Shown here: piece by piece, positions 6,411 through 12,426 of the stretch
How the letters are laid out: each line of letters begins with the position of its first letter
Position numbering within the stretch: position 1 is the stretch's first letter
Assembly: GCA_937960725.1 (NCBI GenBank)
Contig: CALGOY010000114.1
Location: 1 to 12,426, forward strand
Direction: 5' to 3'
From: an uncultured Bacillota bacterium
Lineage (GTDB): Bacteria; Bacillota; Clostridia; Caldicoprobacterales; UBA3941
DNA length: 12,426 bases
Translations under genes and position numbers: made by a program
Notes under the pieces: model-generated
What the model was told of the DNA's origin: nothing
Seen by the model: the letters and a program-made list of their open reading frames with translations, nothing else
Database searches by the model: none

Positions 6411-7917
6411 AACGGATAATCCCTCCCATATAATTGCTATCATGATCTATTTCTTCGAAATAAAGTTCTACATCGCACTGCAATTTAAATAATTTTAAAC
6501 CTGTTATCTGTTCCAATATTATTTCATTAATCGATACCCTATCAAATCGTCCTGTTCCGTCCAATGCCGTCAATAGCTGAGCTATAGCGCCGTCATCCCT
6601 TGCCCTGCCTAAAAGCTTAATTACATTGCGTTCAGTCGAAATCTCTAAGATACGAATGTCATTAGGTATACAATCGTCTATCACATCCAGCAGCTCCGAT
6701 AACCTGATCTGTTCGGACGCCAACTTATTTAGCTGCAATTTTTTGCTTGTGATATATTCTATTTCACTCTTAACTTCTTCATAGCTATTTAGAACATCTA
6801 CATATTTATCCTTTTGAGCTTCTAAGGCTCTAAGTCGATCGAGCAGCTTTTGTTTCCGCCTAACTGGGTACCAAAACCCCGCTATTACAATTCCCAAGCT
6901 CAATGAAGCTGCTAATAAAAGCTTTAACATCGTTTGTACCGGTACTCTGTCTCGTTTTTTAGTTCTAATCAGATTTATCCTATTTTTTCTATCGTTTTGA
7001 GTTTTTGTAGAGGCTCCTATAGCATTAGGCAGGCAAACTTGACCTTTGGAATCGACCGGCAACTCAACTGCATGTACAGCTAATGCTAATCGCTTTTCTA
7101 TTGTCTCAGCCAGCATTTTTATTTGAACTTTATCTGCCATTAGTATTATATTGTTAATTTGGCAATCTGGATAGCGGGTATAGTAGAAGTTTAGCATTTC
7201 AGTAAGTTCTTGAAGCAGCAGGTCCAGATCAATTTTTTTCTCTTCCTCCATTGAGCTTTTTGATATTTTATCAATAAAGTAGCTCCCCTGATGAAGAAAG
7301 GTAATTCTAGTAGAAACTTTTCCTACATAGATAAGGCATACATTTTTTTGCTCTAAAGCTAAATCTTCTATAGCAACATATTGGTTGTACCATATCTCCT
7401 GGCAATTCTGCGGAATATCCATCAATATTGGCTTTAAACCTGCTTTTTTAAATGCATTAATGCAGCTGTTCACTAACTCTCTAGGAGCAGCTACAGCCAT
7501 AACCCTCAGTTGATTTTTCTGAAATGGAGATTGTTCATTGTCTAAAATTCTATAGTCGATTACGTAATTGTCTACTCCCAAGGGGAGATATTCCGCCATT
7601 TCATAGCGAATATTCTCCTCTAGCGCTTCTTCTACCATAGCAGGAAATGAAAACTGGCGAACAACAACTTGATCCGATGAAAGGCATATAGCACACTTTT
7701 TTCCCCGTATCCCTGCTTTATTCAATTTTTCCCGAATAAATAAACCTAATTTCTTATCCGATATGATGCTACCATTTCTCATCAGATCTTCAGGAATAGC
7801 TTCCACCAGCCAGCGGACTGGTAATCCCCGTTGGTCCCTGCTGATTATTTTTATATAAGCTGTATCAATATCTACTCCCAAAATAGCACTTCTTTCAAAA
7901 ATATTTGTCAGTGCCAT
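6394..7917 (-). CDS. pilMN: PilM-PilN fusion protein of type IV pilus assembly
   Basis: This 507-residue protein joins two usually separate pilus proteins. Residues about 8-300 are an actin-like PilM domain (start LGVDIDTAYIKII; conserved middle parts QFSFPAM, EENIRYEMAEYLPL and VMAVAAPRELV). Residues 312-317 read NRINLI, matching the INLLP-type N-terminal peptide by which PilN normally binds PilM. A transmembrane helix follows at about 329-350, then a coiled coil to about 400 and a ferredoxin-like PilN domain. Such pilMN fusions are known in C. difficile. The start is ATG at 7917, behind GGGGGGAG; a TTG 18 bases upstream lies in that ribosome binding site and is rejected. The gene overlaps the previous minor pilin by 10 bases and pilO by 17. 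The nucleotide-binding loops of the PilM part look degenerate. Confidence 0.9.
   Translation of the reverse strand: MALTNIFERSAILGVDIDTAYIKIISRDQRGLPVRWLVEAIPEDLMRNGSIISDKKLGLFIREKLNKAGIRGKKCAICLSSDQVVVRQFSFPAMVEEALEENIRYEMAEYLPLGVDNYVIDYRILDNEQSPFQKNQLRVMAVAAPRELVNSCINAFKKAGLKPILMDIPQNCQEIWYNQYVAIEDLALEQKNVCLIYVGKVSTRITFLHQGSYFIDKISKSSMEEEKKIDLDLLLQELTEMLNFYYTRYPDCQINNIILMADKVQIKMLAETIEKRLALAVHAVELPVDSKGQVCLPNAIGASTKTQNDRKNRINLIRTKKRDRVPVQTMLKLLLAASLSLGIVIAGFWYPVRRKQKLLDRLRALEAQKDKYVDVLNSYEEVKSEIEYITSKKLQLNKLASEQIRLSELLDVIDDCIPNDIRILEISTERNVIKLLGRARDDGAIAQLLTALDGTGRFDRVSINEIILEQITGLKLFKLQCDVELYFEEIDHDSNYMGGIIRYEAIP
6421..6427 (-). promoter_or_regulatory. Ribosome binding site of pilO inside pilMN
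   Basis: GGGAGGG on the minus strand lies 10 bases before the ATG at 6408-6410 and decides the pilO start in favour of the shorter protein. It is located within the last codons of pilMN. Confidence 0.8.
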
Positions 7918-8429
7918 TCGTACGTCTCCCCCCAATGGCTGATATAAAAGTTGTTCTTATCCAATTTGAATCCGGGGCTTTGGGGGTCTTCCCACAATAC
8001 ATTTACCCTTGCTTTTACTGTCCGCTTGATATTAGCTATTGTACAGCTAGAATAAATCGTAAAGCAGATAGCGCTATTATGAATTCCCTCCCGCCTAATT
8101 GTAATCTTTGAATTTACTTGCTGTCCTTTATAGGGTTCAAACGACAGGGTCTGAATTGGAATATTTGATATCTTATTATAAAAATGATTTCTCGTGTGAA
8201 CATACTGCCCATCGCGATATAGAAATTCCATATAATTTACCATTAGTTCAATCTGGTTTTGAAGACCAGCTTCTGCAAAATAATATGCGGCTTGGTGAAG
8301 ATCATCAGCCGCCCCTATGCGAGTATGAATAGTGGTCATATTTAGTAAAGATGTTGCTAACATTGATATTATCATGAGGATAAGCAATACTATAAGCAAA
8401 GCAGAGCCCTTGCATACTGAAATCCTCAT
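7908..8429 (-). CDS. PilX/GspK-like minor pilin
   Basis: This is a predicted minor pilin of 173 residues. The leader ends CKG at residues 6-8 and is followed by SALLIVLLILMIISMLATSL, the hydrophobic helix of the PilX N-terminal family. After it comes a polar stretch and YYFAEAGLQNQIE, the A-E-A-G segment common in PilX proteins. The glutamate normally at position 5 of mature pilins is replaced by isoleucine, as is typical for GspK/PilX tip subunits. The start ATG at 8427-8429 follows AAGGGG at 8436-8441; in-frame upstream starts at 8447 and 8477 lack a ribosome binding site. The C-terminal domain is short for GspK and has no recognised fold. It lies last in the H-I-J-K-like series and overlaps pilMN by 10 bases. 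Confidence 0.8.
   Translation of the reverse strand: MRISVCKGSALLIVLLILMIISMLATSLLNMTTIHTRIGAADDLHQAAYYFAEAGLQNQIELMVNYMEFLYRDGQYVHTRNHFYNKISNIPIQTLSFEPYKGQQVNSKITIRREGIHNSAICFTIYSSCTIANIKRTVKARVNVLWEDPQSPGFKLDKNNFYISHWGETYEWH
7926..7933 (-). promoter_or_regulatory. Ribosome binding site of pilMN
   Basis: GGGGGGAG on the minus strand stands eight bases before the ATG at 7915-7917. It rules out the upstream in-frame TTG at 7933-7935, which would place the ribosome binding site inside the coding region. Confidence 0.8.
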
Positions 8430-8435
8430 CTCTAT

Positions 8436-8441
8436 CCCCTT
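8436..8441 (-). promoter_or_regulatory. Ribosome binding site of the PilX-like gene
   Basis: AAGGGG on the minus strand, six bases before the ATG at 8427-8429, selects the third in-frame ATG as the start and gives an eight-residue prepilin leader. Confidence 0.75.
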
Positions 8442-8452
8442 TCTCATTAAGC

Positions 8453-8890
8453 TTACAGCCTCCTGATAGTCAGCCAAGATTGTAATGAGAAAGATCTTCC
8501 ATAGCTATCAGGAACACTTGTAATGCGTACATAGACTAGATGGGGTAGAGGTTGAAATATTACAAATTCTGATATGCCTACAGCCAGCTGGTTTCTGTTA
8601 ACCATAAGCACATCTCCCGATAAATAATACGTATCTTCCCCAGTTTTTAAATAGCTGCCGTCAACTTTAATTGTATTAGAATAGCGAAAAGATCGGATTA
8701 TATGGTCCATAGCAATTCTAACATTAGCTTGCCCATCAAGGGCATCTGCATTATATACAAAACCTTTAATTCCCATTAAATATAGCGAATATCCAACTAA
8801 AAATATTATTAAAATCAAAGATAAAACTAACAGCTGTTCAATAAGCGTAATTCCTCTTTTCGATTTTAATAAATTTCTTTTCTTAAGCAT
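8453..8890 (-). CDS. PilW/GspJ-like minor pilin
   Basis: This is a predicted 145-residue prepilin. The basic leader ends KSKRG at residue 13 and is followed by ITLIEQLLVLSLILIIFLVG, with the conserved Glu at mature position 5, so PilD should cleave it. The rest is a compact beta-rich domain; DGQANVRIAMDHIIRSFRYS at about 51-70 resembles the helix of PilW/GspJ proteins (pattern R-x-A-x-D-x-x-x-R-x-x-R). The ATG at 8888-8890 follows GGGAGAG at 8898-8904; a TTG further upstream at 8926 has no ribosome binding site. It lies third in the four minor pilin genes, 32 bases after the PilV-like gene. Confidence 0.8.
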   Translation of the reverse strand: MLKKRNLLKSKRGITLIEQLLVLSLILIIFLVGYSLYLMGIKGFVYNADALDGQANVRIAMDHIIRSFRYSNTIKVDGSYLKTGEDTYYLSGDVLMVNRNQLAVGISEFVIFQPLPHLVYVRITSVPDSYGRSFSLQSWLTIRRL

Positions 8891-8922
8891 TATACTTCTC
8901 TCCCAAAGGCGATGAATATGAA

Positions 8923-9651
8923 TCAATCAATTGGAATGCGCAATATACTTTCCATCTTGGTTAACAGCTTTTCAGGTTCTAAAGCATCATACACTTCTAC
9001 AACTGATTTAAATAAAATGTAGTCGCGGTAATAGATATTTTCATTTACAATGACCTGTCCATCGGATTCTATATTAACTCCGCTATTGGTTGAATAAACA
9101 AGCGTATCCGCATTTCCCATAATGCTTAGATTAACAACTATGTCTTCCGGTTTATATGCTGCATTTACCACAACAATTGGTCTTTCCCCTTCATTTATCT
9201 TTCCAACTATATTAGCTGTGCCAACCCATATATCATATTCATCTTCATTTGCCATAACTTGTATGTCAATTAGTTTAGATGTCGTATCTAAAAATATTCC
9301 ACCGCCACCCTCAGGAGGAATTACTATACAATCGAGACTAGACTGGTCTTTACTTTGCAATATAATATAAATACAGGGCTGCTGGCTAGTTACCCAGGGC
9401 TTGGATTTGACTTTGATTATCATATTGTCTTTTACAAATTCACTATTGCTTAAAGATATTTTTTTGCAATTCATTGCAGCCAGCTTTTCCATCTCGCTTA
9501 CAGCAGCGTAATTGGCATATAAAATATTTCTAGAAGTAAATCTTGCTTCGGTAACATAAGTTAATAAAGATAAGAAAGGTATGACAATTACAGATAGAAT
9601 AACCAGGGATGCTAATACTTCAACGAGAGTCATACCCTTTTGCCACTTCAT
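8923..9651 (-). CDS. PilV/GspI-like minor pilin
   Basis: This is a predicted prepilin of 242 residues, the largest in the set. The leader is only MKWQKG, followed by MTLVEVLASLVILSVIVIPF with Glu at mature position 5. The EVLASLVILS pattern is typical of PilV/GspI-type minor pilins. After the helix come RNILYANYAAVSEMEKLAAM and a long beta-rich region with no family I recognise. The ATG overlaps the stop of the preceding gene as ATGA, indicating translational coupling; the nearest purine-rich stretch, GGGAGGG, is 13 bases upstream. The size suggests an extra surface domain that could contact ligands or other tip subunits, but this is inference. Confidence 0.82.
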   Translation of the reverse strand: MKWQKGMTLVEVLASLVILSVIVIPFLSLLTYVTEARFTSRNILYANYAAVSEMEKLAAMNCKKISLSNSEFVKDNMIIKVKSKPWVTSQQPCIYIILQSKDQSSLDCIVIPPEGGGGIFLDTTSKLIDIQVMANEDEYDIWVGTANIVGKINEGERPIVVVNAAYKPEDIVVNLSIMGNADTLVYSTNSGVNIESDGQVIVNENIYYRDYILFKSVVEVYDALEPEKLLTKMESILRIPID

Positions 9652-10112
9652 CGTATGATCTTAGCCCTCCCGCTGCCTACCGCAATGGTAATAGTAACGC
9701 TATTTCCATCTCTTGACTCTAGTACGATTCTCCCCGTCTGACTTGGATTGCCTGTTTCTGAATAGGTCAACACTTTATAATCGAAGGATTGTCCATTATT
9801 TGCAAGGGTACTTGTCACCCTGACTATATTCGGATTTAGTTTTACTTTTTTACGATGAACTTCCTTGCTTCTTGCCGGCCGAATAAGATAATATTTTTCA
9901 GATAAATGGATTTCAAAATTATAGCTTTGGCCTTCTACAATAGCTAAATGCTGTGTCCACCGTATATCTTCCACCATTTCCCGGGCAGTAGTTTCTAATA
10001 TCCATTTTTGAGAAATCATGATAATATTGGGAGCTGCAATTAGAAGGAGTATACTCAGCAGAAATATTGTGGCCATCAGCTCCACTAGCGTAAACCCCTT
10101 GCTACCAGCCAC
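9648..10112 (-). CDS. FimU/GspH-like minor pilin
   Basis: This is a predicted prepilin of 154 residues if started at the GTG at 10110-10112. The leader MAGSKG precedes FTLVELMATIFLLSILLLIA, with Glu at mature position 5. After the helix, REMVEDIRWTQHLAIVEGQS at about 46-65 is the GspH/FimU signature (R...D...ar..Ai...), and the rest is beta-rich. The GTG is preferred because AGAAAGG (10124-10130) precedes it; a TTG at 10139 would place that site inside the gene and has none of its own. It is first of the four minor pilins, 43 bases after pilD, and overlaps the PilV-like gene by four bases. Confidence 0.83.
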   Translation of the reverse strand: MAGSKGFTLVELMATIFLLSILLLIAAPNIIMISQKWILETTAREMVEDIRWTQHLAIVEGQSYNFEIHLSEKYYLIRPARSKEVHRKKVKLNPNIVRVTSTLANNGQSFDYKVLTYSETGNPSQTGRIVLESRDGNSVTITIAVGSGRAKIIR

Positions 10113-10123
10113 GATATGATCAA

Positions 10124-10130
10124 CCTTTCT
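10124..10130 (-). promoter_or_regulatory. Ribosome binding site of the GspH-like gene
   Basis: AGAAAGG on the minus strand followed by TTGATC resembles the full anti-Shine-Dalgarno complement. It lies 11 bases before the GTG at 10110-10112 and favours that start over the TTG at 10139. Confidence 0.6.
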
Positions 10131-10155
10131 AAGCCCCAATAAAATAAGCAGAATA

Positions 10156-10893
10156 CTAGGATATTATAGGCGTTCCCCATACTAGAGCAATCAAGCTAGC
10201 CAAACTTATAAAAGGTCCAAATGGAATGGCTTGTCCCAGCTCCTTCTTCTTAAAAACTATTAAAAACAAAGATACAATTCCGCCTAAATAGATTGAAATT
10301 ACAATAGCTAGTAGGGTCTTTTTCCAGCCTAAAAATAATCCTATCATGCCCATTAGCTTAATATCTCCCCCGCCCATACCCTCTTTTTTAAGTACTAACA
10401 AAGATATCAATCCTATTGTCAGCAGTATCCCTGCGCCCAGCAGTAGTCCCAATAAAGCATCAGCTAAACTAACCGTAAAGCCCAATAGGCAAACAAAAAG
10501 CCCCGTCCCTATTCCTATAACGACCAATATATCTGGAATAATCTGCTTATCAATATCGATAAAAGATATGATAATTAAAATAGACCCTAGAATTGTATAG
10601 GTTAAAAAACGGCCTGTAAGCCCATACTTAGAATAAAGTAGCAGTATAATAATAGAAGTAATTATTTCTACCAAAGGATATCTAATTGAAATCTTTTCTT
10701 TGCAATACCTACATCGCCCTCTAAGCAAAATATAGCTTAATACAGGTATTAGATCCCTCGGTTTTAAAGGATGTTTGCACTTCGGACAATAGGATGGAGG
10801 AAAAACGATAGATGCTTTTTCACCGATTCGATAGATGCAAACATTATAAAAACTGCCTAATATAAGTCCCAAAATCGTCAATACAGCTGCCAT
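10156..10893 (-). CDS. pilD: Prepilin peptidase and N-methyltransferase
   Basis: This membrane aspartic protease removes prepilin leaders and methylates the new N-terminus. It has 245 residues, a normal size for the bifunctional form. It starts with ILGLILGSFYNVCIYRI at about 7-23, followed by the zinc-binding cysteines 36, 39, 61 and 64 (CPKC and CRYC) of the methyltransferase domain. Catalytic aspartates are expected at Asp113 in FIDIDKQIIPD and Asp177 in GMGGGD. About six to eight transmembrane helices are visible. It sits between pilC and the minor pilins, 37 bases after pilC. The four prepilins downstream and the pilin at the window edge are its probable substrates. The ribosome binding site (AAAGGA) is rather distant from the ATG. 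Confidence 0.97.
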   Translation of the reverse strand: MAAVLTILGLILGSFYNVCIYRIGEKASIVFPPSYCPKCKHPLKPRDLIPVLSYILLRGRCRYCKEKISIRYPLVEIITSIIILLLYSKYGLTGRFLTYTILGSILIIISFIDIDKQIIPDILVVIGIGTGLFVCLLGFTVSLADALLGLLLGAGILLTIGLISLLVLKKEGMGGGDIKLMGMIGLFLGWKKTLLAIVISIYLGGIVSLFLIVFKKKELGQAIPFGPFISLASLIALVWGTPIIS

Positions 10894-10930
10894 TTATTCT
10901 CTATTTCCTTTCCCTTTCTCTTATTTTAAA

Positions 10931-12151
10931 CTAGCCTGCCAATCGATATATATCGAATATAGGCATAACAACTGCTAAAACAATTATAGCAATAATCCCT
11001 CCCAATATTATTGTAATCAAAGGCTCTAGCAAAGTAATAATTTTTTCTATGGAGGCTTCAAACTCTATTTCATAAAAATCCGCCATATTTTCCATCATCT
11101 CCTCTAAGCGCCCTCCCTCTTCACCCACTGAAACCATCCTGGATATGGCAGCAGGGAAGACGTCGATCTTTTTTAAAGAATAGCCTAGTTCTCTCCCCTT
11201 TTGCACTTCGTCAATCACTGTTTTCAAAGCTTGCTCTATATATGCGTTTCCAATAGATTTAGCAGCAATATCCAAAGATTGGGTTAGGGAAATTCCGCTA
11301 CCCATTAACATAGCCAATATGCGATTAAATCTAGCTGATAATAGCTTGCGAGCAAGGTCTCCAACTAACGGTAATGTTAAAACGATTCTATGAAGCCATA
11401 TCCGACTAACTGTTTCCTCGCTTATAGAGTTTATAAAAAAATATATAACAAAAGGAAATATAAACAATATTACACTATAGGAAGTGAACAGGTCGTAAGC
11501 AGTCAATAGTATGCGCGTTGGCAGGGGCAGTTCTACTTCGTAGCTTTGAAAAAGCTTAACAAATTGAGGGATTACCACTTGTACCATAAAAAATACTACT
11601 ACGATTGCAGTAATAGTTAAGATGATAGGGTAAGTTATGGCTTTCTTAAATTTCTGCTTCAATACGTATTCTTTTTGGAAGTAAAGCGCTAATCTTTCTA
11701 ATGAAATATCCAGTGTTCCGCTAAGCTCACTAGCTTCTATCGTTCTTATTAAAATATCAGGAAAATATTTTTCCTGTAGGCGGAAAGCCTCGGACAATGT
11801 TTTTCCAGTATGAATTGACCTGTATATGTCTTTTATGCTATTTCTAAGCTTCCTGTTTGATATATGCTCGGCCAAGATATCCAGAGATTCTGAAATCGAT
11901 ATCCCCGACTTTATCAGGGAAGCGAATTGTTTGCAAAAAATAGATAAGTCTTTTGACGAAATATTGCTCCATAAATGTAGATTGTCAAAAATTCCCCTTG
12001 ATTTAAATTCTATTATTTTTATTGGATATAAAGATTTGCTTCGAATTATCTCAACCGCATTATTATAATCATAGGATTCAACGACCCCTTCCACTACTCG
12101 GCCATCCATGTCAACAGCCTTGTACTGGAATTTCGGAATTTCCATCACCAT
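10931..12151 (-). CDS. pilC: Type IV pilus platform protein PilC
   Basis: PilC is the inner-membrane platform protein on which the PilB and PilT motors act. It is full length at 406 residues. The N-terminal part FQYKAVDMDGRVVEG (about 8-22) is typical. Two GspF domains follow, about 68-190 and 272-394, with FCKQFASLIKSGISISESLD near 72-91 and its repeat FNRILAMLMGSGISLTQSLD. The signature VSVGEEGGRLEEMMENMADFYE-type segment lies near 343-364, and membrane helices lie near 170-190, 220-240 and 372-395. Two ATGs are possible (12151, 12145) and neither has a strong ribosome binding site. Upstream is a promoter-like sequence overlapping a palindrome. The motor genes pilB and pilT are not in the window. 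Confidence 0.96.
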   Translation of the reverse strand: MVMEIPKFQYKAVDMDGRVVEGVVESYDYNNAVEIIRSKSLYPIKIIEFKSRGIFDNLHLWSNISSKDLSIFCKQFASLIKSGISISESLDILAEHISNRKLRNSIKDIYRSIHTGKTLSEAFRLQEKYFPDILIRTIEASELSGTLDISLERLALYFQKEYVLKQKFKKAITYPIILTITAIVVVFFMVQVVIPQFVKLFQSYEVELPLPTRILLTAYDLFTSYSVILFIFPFVIYFFINSISEETVSRIWLHRIVLTLPLVGDLARKLLSARFNRILAMLMGSGISLTQSLDIAAKSIGNAYIEQALKTVIDEVQKGRELGYSLKKIDVFPAAISRMVSVGEEGGRLEEMMENMADFYEIEFEASIEKIITLLEPLITIILGGIIAIIVLAVVMPIFDIYRLAG

Positions 12152-12170
12152 CCTATTTTATTTTTATTCC

Positions 12171-12199
12171 ATTATATAGTAAAATCTGCTAAAATTCAA
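12171..12199 (-). promoter_or_regulatory. Candidate sigma-A promoter of pilC operon
   Basis: The minus strand has TTGAAT (12194-12199), a 17-base spacer, and a perfect TATAAT (12171-12176). Transcription would begin about 13-20 bases before the pilC start codon, giving a very short leader. The -35 box lies in the loop and arm of the adjacent inverted repeat. Sequence resemblance is good but is the only evidence. Confidence 0.55.
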
Positions 12200-12220
12200 C
12201 TATATTTTAGCAGATTTTAC
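12179..12220 (-). repeat. 17-bp perfect inverted repeat upstream of pilC
   Basis: Arms at 12179-12195 (GTAAAATCTGCTAAAAT) and 12204-12220 are exact reverse complements with an 8-base loop. It stands 91 bases after the pilin stop and 27 bases before pilC. It could be a weak, AT-rich terminator of the pilin transcript, an operator over the pilC promoter, or both. Confidence 0.85.
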
Positions 12221-12311
12221 ATAAATAACTTTAATTTTACATATATTGTTTGTATCCTTGTTTTTTTTGATTTGTGAAATGACGTATTATATTTGTTATT
12301 TTATAGTTAGG

Positions 12312-12426
12312 TTAATTGCTTTGCTTTGCATTATGTTTACTACACTCTACAGTGTGCTTTCCATTGATATTAATTTTGATTTCATATTCTCCATTATCTG
12401 GACATTTTGGTGTTTGTTCAAAATAC
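12312..12426 (-). CDS. C-terminal end of a probable type IV pilin, 5' part outside window
   Basis: The frame is open from the right edge to the TAA at 12312-12314, giving 37 residues that begin YFEQTPKCPDNGEYEI and end with HTVECSKHNAKQSN. The pattern of a tyrosine- and proline-containing stretch, CPDNGEY, a short beta segment and VECSKH matches the C-terminal disulfide region of Gram-positive type IV pilins (commonly CP-x-GG-x-Y ... V-x-C-S-x-H). The two cysteines are 20 residues apart and probably form the D-region disulfide. Its place directly upstream of pilC also fits a pilA. The helix and leader are not visible, so the name is family-level only. Confidence 0.7.
   Translation of the reverse strand, partial: YFEQTPKCPDNGEYEIKININGKHTVECSKHNAKQSN

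Noticed and set aside
7926..7935. Upstream TTG start for pilMN
   Set aside because: It falls inside the GGGGGGAG ribosome binding site of the better ATG and has no site of its own.
7905..8332. Two plus-strand open frames opposite the PilX-like gene
   Set aside because: They are antisense to a gene with a clear prepilin leader and ribosome binding site, show no family resemblance and have no Shine-Dalgarno sequence.
12152..12311. c-di-GMP riboswitch upstream of pilC
   Set aside because: Such riboswitches control pili in related bacteria, so the gap was read for the GEMM-type conserved core; none is present. Only the AT-rich palindrome and promoter boxes were found.
1..12426. Mobile elements, CRISPR arrays, tRNA or rRNA genes
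   Set aside because: No transposase or integrase frame, no regularly spaced repeat, and no cloverleaf or rRNA-like stretch was seen on either strand. The window is densely filled with same-strand core genes.

Overview
The window is AT-rich chromosomal DNA from an endospore-forming, monoderm member of the Clostridia. The evidence is a spoIIIA engulfment operon, strong AGGAGG-type ribosome binding sites, an EF-P gene followed by a CD1247-type acidic zinc-ribbon gene, and a Gram-positive type IV pilus locus with a fused PilM-PilN protein and no PilP or PilQ. Every supported gene lies on the minus strand, so the locus is read from high to low coordinates. No mobile element, CRISPR array, tRNA or rRNA was seen, and no stretch longer than about 160 bases lacks a gene.

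Region A (12426 to 5874) is the type IV pilus block. The extreme right edge holds the last 37 codons of a probable type IV pilin. A 17-bp perfect inverted repeat and a sigma-A-like promoter follow. Next come pilC (inner-membrane platform), pilD (prepilin peptidase), four minor pilins in the order H, I, J, K (FimU, PilV, PilW and PilX-like), a PilM-PilN fusion and pilO. The pilus motor ATPases (PilB, PilT) are not in the window and would be expected upstream. Several of the genes overlap or nearly abut, which implies one co-transcribed, translationally coupled unit.

Region B (5873 to 3318) is a housekeeping tail joined to the pilus genes: a ComFB-family protein, shikimate kinase (aroK), type II 3-dehydroquinase (aroQ), elongation factor P (efp) and a CD1247-like protein. 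A strong hairpin terminator ends it. comFB and aroK overlap by 4 bases, and an extended -10 promoter candidate precedes comFB. ComFB homologues in cyanobacteria have been reported to bind cyclic dinucleotides and to affect pili and competence, so this small protein is the most suggestive regulatory lead.

Region C (3317 to 1) is the spoIIIA operon (AA, AB, AC, AD and a truncated AE), with a candidate sigma-E promoter just behind the terminator. SpoIIIAA and SpoIIIAB are related to the ATPase and platform proteins of type II secretion and type IV pili. Two relatives of the same machine design therefore sit a few kilobases apart: one for surface pili, one for the channel linking mother cell and forespore. 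Nothing in the window is a wholly unknown system. The points of interest are the pilus-ComFB-aroK junction, the PilMN fusion with weakened nucleotide motifs, and the palindrome superimposed on the pilC promoter.
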